Assembly (NCBI GenBank): GCA_030295235.1
Contig: AP026127.1
Coordinates: 374,501-438,500, forward strand
Source: Fistulifera solaris
Lineage: Eukaryota > Bacillariophyta > Bacillariophyceae > Naviculales > Stauroneidaceae
Direction: 5' to 3'
DNA length: 64,000 nt
The translations under genes were made by a program, and so were the position numbers. This document shows positions 1 through 10,156 of the stretch, in pieces. The notes under the pieces were generated by a model. It searched no databases, was not told the DNA's origin, and saw only the letters and a program-made list of their open reading frames with translations. Every line of letters begins with the position of its first letter. Within the stretch, counting starts at the first letter, position 1.

Positions 1-279
1 ACCGGTCCGTGTTGCTCGTGTTTACGACCAACAAATTTGTCGAAGTCAATTGATTTTCGTTTGGCTAGGGACAATAAGCAGCTCAAACAACGAAATCCAT
101 AGTTTTATCCATCTTTCGATTCTCTAGAGAGATGTATATCGAAACTCCATCGATCAAATTAACAAAATAGCAAATTCTGTCAGTGTTTCACCATCAGTCC
201 TACATAGGTGTGCATTGCAAGTGGTGCGCAAGTTTGCCACGATCGTAAGCCGAAAGCGTAATAGATTGTAAAGTTGCGA
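1..279. other. 3' flank of the DnaJ-X gene, no gene seen
   Basis: AT-rich sequence beyond the stop codon of the minus-strand DnaJ gene. I see no open frame, RNA gene or repeat here. Confidence 0.5.
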
Positions 280-1657
280 TCATTCCATCCATGCAGTGCC
301 TTCTTTCGACCGTTGAACCATTATTTCTCCGATCATAACTAACGCTGCGGCAGCACGGATGCGGGCAACACTGGACGATATGACAAGACCACTTGAACCG
401 ACCCATCCCTCTTGTTGACCAAAGAACATGCTACCTTCCAGTACCATATTACAAGCCTCGCGTACGGTACGATCGAGATCAATTTTACTGATTTTCCATA
501 GAGCATCTACCTCCAGCGACTCGAGTATTGCTTGTTGAGCCTTTGCACGTTCCTCCCTACGCATATCATCTTCTTCGGGAGGCAAAAATCCTGCCAAACA
601 CTCCGCGGGATCTCGATTTGTGAAAAAACCGCCTGGTGTCTCTCCTGATTCGTCATCCCCGTCCTCGGAGACAGATGCATCAAAGTCCTCGCCTTTATTC
701 GCTTTTTTGGACGGTTTCAGATTTCGAAACTATGACTTTCCCGGTAGCGACAGCAGCTTGCATGACATGCCCTGCATGGCGCAAGCGGTCTCGTATACTA
801 TCCGAGATAGTCACCAATGCCGGATTCGTGATCAACTTGGCTTTCGAAAAGGGCTGTTGATTGTCCATTCCGAAACTCTTTGGGTTCGCATGATATCGTC
901 GCAACACTTTTCTCCCAGCGTAACGATACGCGCGTCCTATACAACGTATAATCTGAGCTCCCATGGGAAGCTTCTTGAGACGATCGCACTGTGTCACTAC
1001 TAGATCGGCCAAGAAAGCTTCATCGACAGACCCTTCTACCAAAGGACGGATCGTCCCTACAATGTTGTTGGCGATGAATTTGACTCGTTGATTGTGTTCT
1101 TGTTTATATCGAATTTGTTTGCCCACATCGGTAGTTTGAAAGTTGTCAATAGACGGCGGCGGCGGTGCGGAGTGATCTAAGGAATAACCCATCAAGTGTA
1201 AAAGTTCAATGAGATTGGGGTCTCTCCCAATGGCATCTTCAAAACGCCCCGTCAAAAGATAGACAGCGTGCACGGTATCCACCAATCCGAAGCGGTGGTA
1301 AGGAAGTCGAGTTTTATCCGTTTTTAGGACTTCGTACGCTTCTCGTATTCTTTCCAGTTGTTGTTCATTTTCAGCCCGATCCTCTTCGTCCTCATTCTTC
1401 TTGTTTCGTCGCTGCTTGTCGGGGTGATAGATTCGAGTTAGTTTTCGATACGACTTGGTAATTTGCGCAGCTGTAGCGTTGGGACTAACTTGAAGAATAT
1501 CATAAAGGGTTGTATCGTGGGGAGGCTGCTGCGCATACAAACGATGCATTCGTAGGAACGTGGAAGAAACGTCTGGCACTTTTTCCGCACGAATGCTCCA
1601 GTGAAAAACGATTTGAGCCAACAAGAGGAGAGATGATGCAATCAATCTGTTTGTCAT
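280..1657 (-). CDS. DnaJ (Hsp40) co-chaperone with C-terminal DnaJ-X domain, signal peptide
   Basis: The protein should stimulate an Hsp70 partner through its J domain. A hydrophobic N-terminus (LIASSLLLLAQIVFHW, residues 5-20) reads as a signal peptide, so an ER or secretory location is likely. The J domain spans about residues 48-118, with the HPD tripeptide at 78-80 (IYHPDK). The rest matches the DnaJ-X architecture known from fungal and plant J proteins, with a conserved tail (ALWKISKIDLDRTVREAC). The frame changes once, at a run of six A on the coding strand (703-708 on the plus strand). Reading five A instead of six joins the two halves without a stop, so a sequence error or a recent 1-bp insertion is more likely than an intron: no GT-AG pair fits. 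About 460 aa when joined. Confidence 0.85.
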
Positions 1658-1927
1658 TCCTTCTGTTTGTAATTCCTATGGTGCTATATAAGTTGTCGAA
1701 TGAAATTATTCCGTTTTAATGAAGCGTATGAACAATGTATTGAAGTACCTGGTAATTGGGTCTATGATGTTCGAACGAATATAAGCGACGAAAAAATGCG
1801 CAAGAACAAAAGGGACGGAGGGGAGGGATGAGCATTCGATAGGGATAAAGGATAGCTCTGAATCTCGCTCCACTCGTGACGCAAGACTCCTCCTCAAGCC
1901 CGAGACCCGAGACCCGAGACGGTACAG
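1658..1927. other. Intergenic, between DnaJ start and the tandem array
   Basis: Upstream region of the DnaJ gene. It includes one copy of the word tacctggta (near 1748) that recurs in other intergenic regions of the window. No gene seen. Confidence 0.4.
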
Positions 1928-3179
1928 TACAGCCTCCCGTACATTTATACCACTTCTACGTCTTTCTACGTCTCGCTATACCAATTTGGTATGTTTTTCC
2001 AGAAATACTCGAAGTAGTTTCTGCGCTAATCTACTACTTTCCGGATAGTTCGGTGAGTATTTTTGGAAAAATATACCGCCAGGGTATAGCGGATGAAGAA
2101 ATACCAGTGCCGTTTCGAAAAGTACCACTATGGCGTGAAATGTAGGAAATTCGTGGGAATTCTTCAATCACTAGTAATACGTCTGCCGCATTTTCCTTGA
2201 CGAGCACAAAAATGAGCCATCACGAAGAAAGAAAACCATGAGAAAACCGACAAGTCGCCGCGGCAAGAACATCTACGCTAACATAAAGTCGTCCTTCGTC
2301 GCGAAAGATCCCACTGCTTCGCACTATCGTGATTGTGATGCATCTATACGATCTGCAGTGAAGTGGCTTTCGTGAGATTGTCGTAAGAATTCGATCGCCG
2401 AACCTTTTGCTGAAAAAGATATTGAATGAGAAAAGGCTCCCCAAAAAGTTTTTGCTTCAGAGATATCACTTCCTAAAAATACGCAGCAAAGCAAAATGTT
2501 GTTAGTACAATGCGTTTAAGCAGTGTAAAACAGTTTCTACGTGACATGAGGCGACTTTGATCGATCATCAGAACGAACGAAACAATTAAAACAGATCTAC
2601 GCAGGCTCGTGGAACTTCAGAACCACAATTTTGTGTGCCTTCCAGTATTTAAACTCTTCTCGAGAAATCGCACGAAGGTGGCAGTCGGGCACTTTTCCTT
2701 ACTCCAGATAGAGCTAAATGGTATTCTCGATAAAATCTTTTCAATAAGGAGGTGGTAACGTGTTTAGCATTCACTCACAGCGCTCTAGATGATCTTCTTT
2801 AGAATTTTTATTCTAGCTTAAGCATCTAACGACTGCCTTGTTTCAAGAATTTTCGGTGATGTAGTCGTCATGACATTTTATAAAAATTGGAGGTATAATT
2901 AAAGCGCACAAACGAGTTGAACGGTGGCCTTCAGACTTTAGATGTCGACATAGGCTTTGCCTAATCTTATGGAGTTACGATGCTATCGGCTTTTAGGGTC
3001 TAGCCTTTAAGAGACGGCCTAGACTAATGTTCATTCATCCTTATTATTTCTAGTGTGTAGGCATCGTTAGGGTTTCGGTTAAAAATCGTTTCGGTTGCAG
3101 TACAACCAAGTGCGTAGAAAATGCGTAGGAAATCCTATACCAACCGGCACTGCTTCTGGTATATTTTTCCTGCTCATTA
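1928..3179. repeat. Tandem unit, copy 1
   Basis: First 1252-bp unit. It lacks a handful of bases present in copies 2 and 3 and is the most divergent of the three. It carries the internal fold-back at 1974-2091. Confidence 0.9.
1974..2091. repeat. Fold-back (inverted repeat) in unit 1
   Basis: Arms of 37 bp at 1974-2010 and 2055-2091 match at 30 of 37 positions in inverted orientation. Both arms share CGCTATACC, GGTAT, TTTTTCCA and AAATACTC in the same order. The 44-base loop contains a second short stem (GAAGTAG against CTACTTTC). The same structure sits at the same place in each unit, so a transcript would form a long hairpin. It resembles a MITE or a hairpin RNA precursor, but no family is recognised. 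Confidence 0.8.
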
Positions 3180-4441
3180 TACAGCCTCCCGTACATTTAT
3201 ACCACTTCTACGTCTTTCTACGTCTCGCTATACCAATTTGGTATGTTTTTCCAGAAATACTCGAAGTAGTTTCTGCGCTAATCTACTACTTTCCGGATAG
3301 TTCGGTGAGTATTTTTGGAAAAATATACCGCCAGGGTATAGCGGATGAAGAAATACCAGTGCCGTTTCGAAAAGTACCACTATGGCGTGAAATGTAGGAA
3401 ATTCGTGGGAATTCTTCAATCACTAGTAATACGTCTGCCGCGATTTTCCTTGACGAGCACAAAAATGAGCCATCACGAAGAAAGAAAACCATGAGAAAAC
3501 CGACAAGTCGTCGCGGCAAGAACATCTACGCTAACATAAAGTCGTCCTTCGTCGCGAAAGATCCCACTGCTTCGCACTATCGTGATTGTGATGCATCTAT
3601 ACGATCTGCAGTGAAGTGGCTTTCAGAGATTGTCGTAAGAATTCCGATCGCCGAACCTTTTGCTGAAAAAGATATTGAATGAGAAAAGGCTCCCCAAAAA
3701 GTTTTTGCTTCAGAGATATCACTTCCTAAAAATACGCAGCAAAGCAAAATGTTGTTAGTACAATGCGTTTAAGCAGTGTAAAACAGTTTCTACGTGACAT
3801 GAGGCTTTACTTTGATCGATCATCAGAACGAACGAAACAATTAAAACAGATCTACGCAGGCTCGTGGAACTTCAGAACCACAATTTTGTGTGCCTTCCAG
3901 TATTTAAACTCTTCTCAGAAATCGTACGAAGGTGGCAGTCGGGCACTTTTCCTTACTCCAGATAGAGCTAAATGGTATTCTCGACAAAATCTTTTCAATA
4001 AGGAGGTGGTAACGTGTTTAGCATTCACTCACAGCGCTCTAGATGATCTTCTTTAGAATTTTTATTCTAGCTTAAGCATCTAACGACTGCCTTGTTTCAA
4101 GAATTTTCGGTGATGTAGTCGCTTTTCGTCATGACATTTTATAAAAATTGGAGGTATAATTAAAGCACAAACGAGTTGAACGGTGGCCTTCAGACTTTAG
4201 ATGTCGACATAGGCTTTGCCTAATCTTATGGAGTTACGATGCTATCGGCTTTTAGGGTCTAGCCTTTAAGAGACGACAGCCTAGACTAATGTTCATTCAT
4301 CCTTATTATTTCTAGTGTGTAGGCATCGTTAGGGTTTCGGTTAAAAATCGTTTCGGTTGCAGTACAACCAAGTGCGTAGAAAATGCGTAGGAAATCCTAT
4401 ACCAACCGGCACTGCTTCTGGTATATTTTTCCTGCTCATTA
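3180..4441. repeat. Tandem unit, copy 2
   Basis: Second unit, 1262 bp, the longest of the three. Two short plus-strand frames (3491-3682 and 3763-4056) are open here. The second is broken in copies 1 and 3, so neither looks maintained as a protein. Confidence 0.9.
3226..3343. repeat. Fold-back in unit 2
   Basis: Same 37-bp imperfect inverted arms and 44-base loop as in unit 1, shifted by 1252 bp, with no change seen in the arms. Confidence 0.8.
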
Positions 4442-5696
4442 TACAGCCTCCCGTACATTTATACCACTTCTACGTCTTTCTACGTCTCGCTATACCAATT
4501 TGGTATGTTTTTCCAGAAATACTCGAAGTAGTTTCTGCGCTAATCTACTACTTTCCGGATAGTTCGGTGAGTATTTTTGGAAAAATATACCGCCAGGGTA
4601 TAGCGGATGAAGAAATACCAGTGCCGTTTCGAAAAGTACCACTATGGCGTGAAATGTAGGAAATTCGTGGGAATTCTTCAATCACTAGTAATACGTCTGC
4701 CGCGATTTTCCTTGACGAGCACAAAAATGAGCCATCACGAAGAAAGAAAACCATGAGAAAACCGACAAGTCGTCGCGGCAAGAACATCTACGCTAACATA
4801 AAGTCGTCCTTCGTCGCGAAAGATCCCACTGCTTCGCACTATCGTGATTGTGATGCATCTATACGATCTGCAGTGAAGTGGCTTTCGAGATTGTCGGTAA
4901 GAATTCCGATCGCCGAACCTTTTGCTGAAAAAGATATTGAATGAGAAAAGGCTCCCCAAAAGTTTTTGCTTCAGAGATATCACTTCCTAAAAATACGCAG
5001 CAAAGCAAAATGTTGTTAGTACAATGCGTTTAAGCAGTGTAAAACAGTTTCTACGTGACATGAGGCGAGTACTTTGATCGATCATCAGAACGAACGAAAC
5101 AATTAAAACAGATCTACGCAGGCTCGTGGAACTTCAGAACCACAATTTTGTGTGCCTTCCAGTATTTAAACTCTTCTCGAGAAATCGCACGAAGGTGGCA
5201 GTCGGGCACTTTTCCTTACTCCAGATAGAGCTAAATGGTATTCTCGATAAAATCTTTTCAATAAGGAGGTGGTAACGTGTTTAGCATTCACTCACAGCGC
5301 TCTAGATGATCTTCTTTAGAATTTTTATTCTAGCTTAAGCATCTAACGACTGCCTTGTTTCAAGAATTTTCGGTGATGTAGTCGTCATGACATTTTATAA
5401 AAATTGGAGGTATAATTAAAGCACAAACGAGTTGAACGGTGGCCTTCAGACTTTAGATGTCGACATAGGCTTTGCCTAATCTTATGGAGTTACGATGCTA
5501 TCGGCTTTTAGGGTCTAGCCTTTAAGAGACGACGCCCTAGACTAATGTTCATTCATCCTTATTATTTCTAGTGTGTAGGCATCGTTAGGGTTTCGGTTAA
5601 AATCGTTTCGGTTGCAGTACAACCAAGTGCGTAGAAAATGCGTAGGAAATCCTATACCAACCGGCACTGCTTCTGGTATATTTTTCCTGCTCATTA
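4442..5696. repeat. Tandem unit, copy 3
   Basis: Third unit, 1255 bp. After its last base the closing TACAG leads into unrelated sequence (tatgaccttacc), which marks the right border of the array. Confidence 0.9.
4488..4605. repeat. Fold-back in unit 3
   Basis: Same inverted arms and loop as in units 1 and 2, shifted by 2514 bp from the first. The arms are identical to those of the other copies. Confidence 0.8.
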
Positions 5697-5701
5697 TACA
5701 G

Positions 5702-6045
5702 TATGACCTTACCAGTACGGTACCTGGTATGGACGCGTAAAAAAGCATTTACTGACACCAAGAAATTTCCACTATTGGTTTTATTGTACCTTTCTGTTTG
5801 GGCTGTGACACCGGTCATCGGTCATCGTAAAAGTGCAGCGGCACTTAAATCTGTACATAAAGATTCATTGTTGAAGAAGCCGGGGAAATTTTGCTTTTTT
5901 ACCCCAAATTCTCTCGTTTGAAACACCAACAAAACATTAGAACCCACGCCACATCCCTCCTTTTATCAATCTTTCGCACTTCCCTCGCAACAACACCGAC
6001 GAAAACGCTCATTCACTTCCTTCCTTGCCCCACAAACTCTTTTCA
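5702..6045. other. Intergenic, upstream of the 6.0 kb gene
   Basis: Unique sequence between the tandem array and the next start codon. It begins with another tacctggta-type word near 5720. A pyrimidine-rich stretch just before 6046 looks like a 5' leader. No gene seen. Confidence 0.4.
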
Positions 6046-6663
6046 ATGACACCGTTTCTATCCGAAGCCATGGAATCTCCACGTTCGTCAGGGCATCGTG
6101 TAACATTCAACAACACGGTGAAGTCATGCATCGTGGAACGAATCACCATCATATTGGACCGCGACGAAGTATGGTATTCTTCGCAAGAATGCCAGTCCAT
6201 GAGGAGGCAATGTGAGCAGATTGCTAACTTGGTTAGAGCTGGTGGAAGTTTTCGAGAATCGGAGAGTAATACCACCCGTGGTCTCGAAGGCATGCTGGCT
6301 GAAGATCAATTACGGCGGAGATATTCGGTGAAATACGCAGTTAGTGAAGAATTATACCGTCAGCGACTAAACGATGAATACGATCCGGATGGTGTAGCAG
6401 AAGCGTCTTTAGAAGTTTCCAGAGAGTCAGTGGAAGATGCTATAAGAAAAGCGGAGGGCGATGCCGAAGCGGCTGCTCAATGGATAGAACAAGTGACACA
6501 AAGAGAAGAGGCCGAAGCCGCCGCAACGGCTCGGCGGAAATTCCGTGGAAATAGCTCGATATTGAATATCAAGTCGAAATCTCCCTTTCGAAGGGCAAAG
6601 CTGGTCGAACTATCGAAGGCCGCGAACCCTTTCCGGAAAATGAAGTTAAAAATGGATGAGTAG
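6046..6663 (+). CDS. Hypothetical protein, WYS/GLE motif family
   Basis: A 205-residue protein beginning at the first ATG of this frame (6046). An N-terminal block contains VKSCIVERITIILDRDEVWY followed by SSQECQSMRRQ, then TTRGLEGM and RRRYSV. This order of an aromatic WYS/WYT, a GLE and an RR resembles a group of uncharacterised stramenopile proteins that I recall but cannot name. The C-terminal half is charged and helical, with Ala- and Glu-rich stretches (likely coiled coil), and it ends in a basic tail. No signal peptide or membrane span is seen. Function unknown. Confidence 0.7.
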   Translation: MTPFLSEAMESPRSSGHRVTFNNTVKSCIVERITIILDRDEVWYSSQECQSMRRQCEQIANLVRAGGSFRESESNTTRGLEGMLAEDQLRRRYSVKYAVSEELYRQRLNDEYDPDGVAEASLEVSRESVEDAIRKAEGDAEAAAQWIEQVTQREEAEAAATARRKFRGNSSILNIKSKSPFRRAKLVELSKAANPFRKMKLKMDE

Positions 6664-7342
6664 AAGCGGACGCAGAGCGCTAACTTCACTCAGTAAGGGA
6701 AATAACGTGAAGTAACTTCATATTTGTACTCGAAAGATACTTCGTCGTGTCGTAGACTAAGTACAATAGAACATCTAACAATGAACATACGAACAGTCGT
6801 TCAATATGAATCACGACGAATTGTTTCAATCCAGTTACGAAAGTACAGGATGGAAGGATGCATAGCAAATCCAGGTCATACTGCTTTGTAAGTTGTAAGG
6901 TCCATCGCATCTCGCTGGGTAATGGGCATCGAGACTCAGTTTTCAGCCTCCATTCGACAATAGGATTGCAGACAGTTATCATAGCAGCGAACCACAAAGT
7001 AATGGCAAGTGCGAGACTGATGACAAGAGGAACCAAAGGATTTTATTGGTTCTCCGTGTTGCGAGAAACAAAACAAAACGTAACTTTGTTTGTCAATCAA
7101 TCATGACTGAGGAATAACCGAATCACGGACATTGCTTGTGCGCGCACAGCACTAAAGCAGATTTTCGGTGTACTGTACGCAATGCCAGAGTACCGTACGC
7201 TACGAAACATCAAACAGATTGTCCGTATACTTGTAGAAACGAAACACAGAATACACCGCATGAAAAAAGACATCATTTCGATGACTAATACTCTTATAAT
7301 AGTCTAAGCGATCCAGAATACGAACTCAGCTTTCTTTCTTGC
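6664..7342. other. Intergenic, no gene supported
   Basis: About 680 bp between two plus-strand genes. A 116-codon minus-strand frame (6686-7036) is hydrophobic but has no recognisable domain. The last 150 bp form the likely promoter of the aldo/keto reductase. Confidence 0.4.
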
Positions 7343-8356
7343 ATGTTGTCGTTTATTACCCGGAGAAGTCTACTGTTTTCGACGTTTGCGATGAGCACAA
7401 AAACCGCTGACGACTGTCTACGGATGCCGTCGATCGGACTCGGAACGTACCTTTTAGAACCAAGTCAAGTCAAGCCTGCGTTACAATCGGCTATACTCGA
7501 AGCTGGCTACCGCCGGATCGATTGTGCACCTGTATACTTCAATGAAGATGCTATTGGCGATGCGTTGCACGATATTCTTTCCTCACAAGATAATGAGGTC
7601 CGTCGCGAAGATCTGTACATTGTCAGCAAGTTGGCCAGTCCGTTTCATCGCGACGTCGAAGCTGCAGTACGGAAGACGCTCTTCGATTTGAGGCTGGACT
7701 ATTTAGATTTGTACTTGATTCATTGGCCAGTTGCCTTTCATCCTGTTCCCATTCCTCAAGGAATTCGGGGCTGGGAGAACGAAGACATTGATGACAGTGC
7801 GGGCGGAAAGAATATTGATACATCGGTTTCCGTGCACCAAACATGGCAAGGAATGCAAGAAGTGGTGAAAAAAGGACTGGTGCGAGAGATTGGGGTATCC
7901 AATTTTCCGGTTATGTTACTCCATGAACTGCTATCTTCAAATCCTGAGATAGCCCCGGCCGTGAATCAATGCGAAATGCATCCTTATTTATCACAAAGAC
8001 ATCTACGCGCGTATTGCAAAGCCAGAGGAGTCCAATTTCAAGCCTATAGCCCCTTGGGAAGTGGCGGGTACATCGAGAGCGACGAGCCGAATCTTCTTGC
8101 CGACCCGGTCCTCGTCGAGCTAGCACAAAAGCACAATGCGACGCCCGCTCAAATAGCTCTGGCGTGGGCTTTGCAGTACGATACCAGCGTGGTAGTCAAA
8201 AGCTCCTCGCTCGCTCACCAAAAAGAGAATCTGGCCGCTGCTTCGCTCATCCTGGACGAGCCAGACATACAAAAGATCGATAATTTGCACCGTAATTACA
8301 GGTTCTTTCGCCCAGAAGATTGGTGGCCTGAGCTAGGAATGGCAGTTTTTCATTAA
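7343..8356 (+). CDS. Aldo/keto reductase
   Basis: NAD(P)H-dependent reductase of aldehydes and ketones, a single (beta/alpha)8 barrel of 337 residues, the usual family length plus a short leader. The four catalytic residues are visible: D60 and Y65 in RRIDCAPVYFNE, K96 in LYIVSKL and H127 in DLYLIHWP. The family signatures IGLGTYLL, EIGVSNF and VNQCEMHPYLSQ follow in order. The C-terminal strand carries VVVKSSSLAHQKEN, where the cofactor-phosphate binding loop lies. The first 17 residues (LSFITRRSLLFSTFA) could be an organelle presequence. If not, M17 is the start. The substrate cannot be told. Single exon, intact. Confidence 0.92.
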   Translation: MLSFITRRSLLFSTFAMSTKTADDCLRMPSIGLGTYLLEPSQVKPALQSAILEAGYRRIDCAPVYFNEDAIGDALHDILSSQDNEVRREDLYIVSKLASPFHRDVEAAVRKTLFDLRLDYLDLYLIHWPVAFHPVPIPQGIRGWENEDIDDSAGGKNIDTSVSVHQTWQGMQEVVKKGLVREIGVSNFPVMLLHELLSSNPEIAPAVNQCEMHPYLSQRHLRAYCKARGVQFQAYSPLGSGGYIESDEPNLLADPVLVELAQKHNATPAQIALAWALQYDTSVVVKSSSLAHQKENLAAASLILDEPDIQKIDNLHRNYRFFRPEDWWPELGMAVFH

Positions 8357-8649
8357 TCCGTGACAACTTTGAATTTCATAAACTTTAACTATAAGTATTC
8401 TAAATCTTTAATGTTCCTGGCTGACAGTTCTTTCCGCTAGAATTCCCCTTGCCTTGTGATTGTAGTTTAAAGCCTGTGAAGCTGTATGACGTGGATCTCG
8501 TGTAAATTACTTCCAAGTTTTCCTGATAGGAGACGGCTCTTGTCCTTTGTCTCCCGCCCGTCATTTATATCGCTTGATGTGGGCTAAACACTGGCATGTG
8601 TCATGTGTACATGTGTTGTCGATCGCATATTCATAGACGAAGCAGCTGT

Positions 8650-9360
8650 TCAAAACCATTGCCGTGCCGGTGCCCGCGAAACTTGATCTTTGACGGACGC
8701 TACTGTCTTCTCCAAAGCACGCTGCCACTGGCTCACCGGTGGGGGCTCGGGCATTGGCATGCCTTGATCGACACAACGTTGACATTCTCGTTTGTAAGCC
8801 ACTCGGGCAATGCTTTCTTGATGCAAAGACACAAAGGCTTCACCGGCCATTCGTGATGTTAATGCACTGCCCACCAAACTACCGGCTGCACCCAACCACC
8901 TTCCCCCCTGTACTATTGCCCAATCGACTGCCCACGACGGACCCAATCAAACTTCCCACGATCGAAATCACCCCCAGCGCTGCGGCTAATTCCTCTTCCG
9001 ACAAACCGGCCACTGTTTCATCAAATACATCACGATAACTTTCGTACGTTTGCGTCGGAGGACTGAAAGTTCGTCCACTCGCCGATCTCAAAGCTGCATC
9101 ATATTGAGCTCGCCGTTGTTCATCACCGAGAGTCTCATAAGCTTGCCCTATCTCTACAAATTTCGCTTTTGCTTCTTCTGTGTTGGTGGGATTTTTATCC
9201 GGATGATGCTGTTCATGTTATCAGTATCCGTGCTTTGAAAACAAGATAAGCTGCCATCGTAACATACCTTGAGTGACAATCGTAGATAAGCTTGCCGTAT
9301 TGCTTTCGAATCTGCCGAGGGATCCACTGCCAATATGTCATAGTACGACCGAGACGTCAT
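8650..9360 (-). CDS. DnaJ-domain protein with glycine-zipper segment, one intron
   Basis: Exon 1 is 9268-9360 (31 codons, start MTSRSYYDILAVDP). A 59-bp GT-AG intron covers 9209-9267. Exon 2 begins HHPDKNPTN, so splicing restores the HPD motif of the J domain. After the J domain comes a Gly-rich hydrophobic stretch (GVISIVGSLIGSVVGSRLG), typical of membrane-embedded glycine zippers. The frame then slips at a run of six G on the coding strand (8903-8908, C on the plus strand). Reading five gives a continuous Gly/Ala-rich membrane segment and a tail ending PARQWF at 8650. Without the correction the protein stops at 8879. About 235 aa when joined. Probably an organelle or ER Hsp70 partner. Confidence 0.75.
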
Positions 9361-10156
9361 AATTTGACAGTAAAAGGCTCTTGTTTGTTATACTTCACCC
9401 AGTTAATCGTAAGTTTATGATAGGTGTGTCATGGCGGTTGCGTCGAATAATAAAAAAAGGAAAATAATACGAACGACGAATGAATAAGACGAAGCCAGAG
9501 TAAATAATAATCACGGCTGTCTCTCGTGACTGCTTTGAAAAGGAGAACGTGATGACGTCGCAACTAATCACGCTACTCTAAAAAATTGTATAGTCATAAT
9601 TTTCCGCAATAAAGCCGTTGCGGTCAAGTGTACCTTAGTAAATTGTTGTTAGGACGGTTTACATTATTGATAGACGTTATAAGCGAAGTTCCACTTATTT
9701 TGGCGAGAACCCGAACGGAAAATACTCCGCACGTCGAACGGATCTATTGTTTCGCTGCAATAAAGGCGAACACTAGCGCTGCCATTGTCAAGCTATCGTT
9801 TGTCGTCTTGTTGCGCACCCATCGTGTTGATACCACTCGATTTGTTTCATCAAGGTAAGCTATTGCGTCTCTGTTTTTAGTTGAAGACGGTTAGTAAAGA
9901 GGGTCTTCGTTTCATTGTAGCAAAAGAGTTTGCGGAAGAACGCTTGCAAGGCCGCGTGAGGCGTAGTGCTATAGGTATAGTGCTCGTCGGAATCGACGCA
10001 TCACGTATGAATTCTTTCGCGAAGACACGCATATTAGAACATTTGTCTTATTCTCTTGAGGCAATGTCGATTTAATGTAGCTTCTTGTTCACTATTTCTG
10101 ACCGCCTGCTTTTTCCTTCTCCTTCCTTTAGAGTGAAAATTTCCACGCGATAAAAA
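9361..10156. promoter_or_regulatory. Upstream region and leader of V-ATPase subunit A
   Basis: Spans the promoter and 5' leader of the following gene. It contains one TGACGT word (9553), the core of the CO2/cAMP-response element described in P. tricornutum, but single copies occur by chance. A leader intron is likely at 9855-10131 (see that entry). No other gene seen. Confidence 0.4.
9855..10131 (+). other. Probable 5'-UTR intron of V-ATPase subunit A
   Basis: A strong donor (CAAG|GTAAGC) and a pyrimidine-rich acceptor (CTTCCTTTAG) bound 277 bp ending 25 bp before the ATG. Introns in leaders of highly expressed genes are common in eukaryotes. Inferred from splice signals only. Confidence 0.5.

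Larger units (their letters stand above)
1928..5701. repeat. Three head-to-tail copies of a 1.25 kb unit
   Basis: Three nearly identical units begin at 1928, 3180 and 4442, with lengths of 1252, 1262 and 1255 bp. Each unit begins with TACAG, and a fourth TACAG (5697-5701) closes the array, so every joint and both outer borders carry the same five bases. Copies differ by a few substitutions and by clusters of 1-7 bp length changes. Short open frames of 63-100 codons exist but are not kept intact across the copies, and I recognise no protein in them. It is not a simple satellite, because the unit is long and of mixed composition. It could be a tandemly amplified transposon fragment, a non-coding RNA locus or a local duplication. 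Origin unknown. Confidence 0.95.

Noticed and set aside
3095-3397. Repeated 63-100 codon frames in the tandem array
   Set aside because: Most duplicate the same non-coding text, and those that differ between copies are disrupted. No domain and no preserved start.
6686-7036. 116-codon hydrophobic minus-strand frame
   Set aside because: Lies in a 3' flank and promoter region and has no domain or family resemblance.
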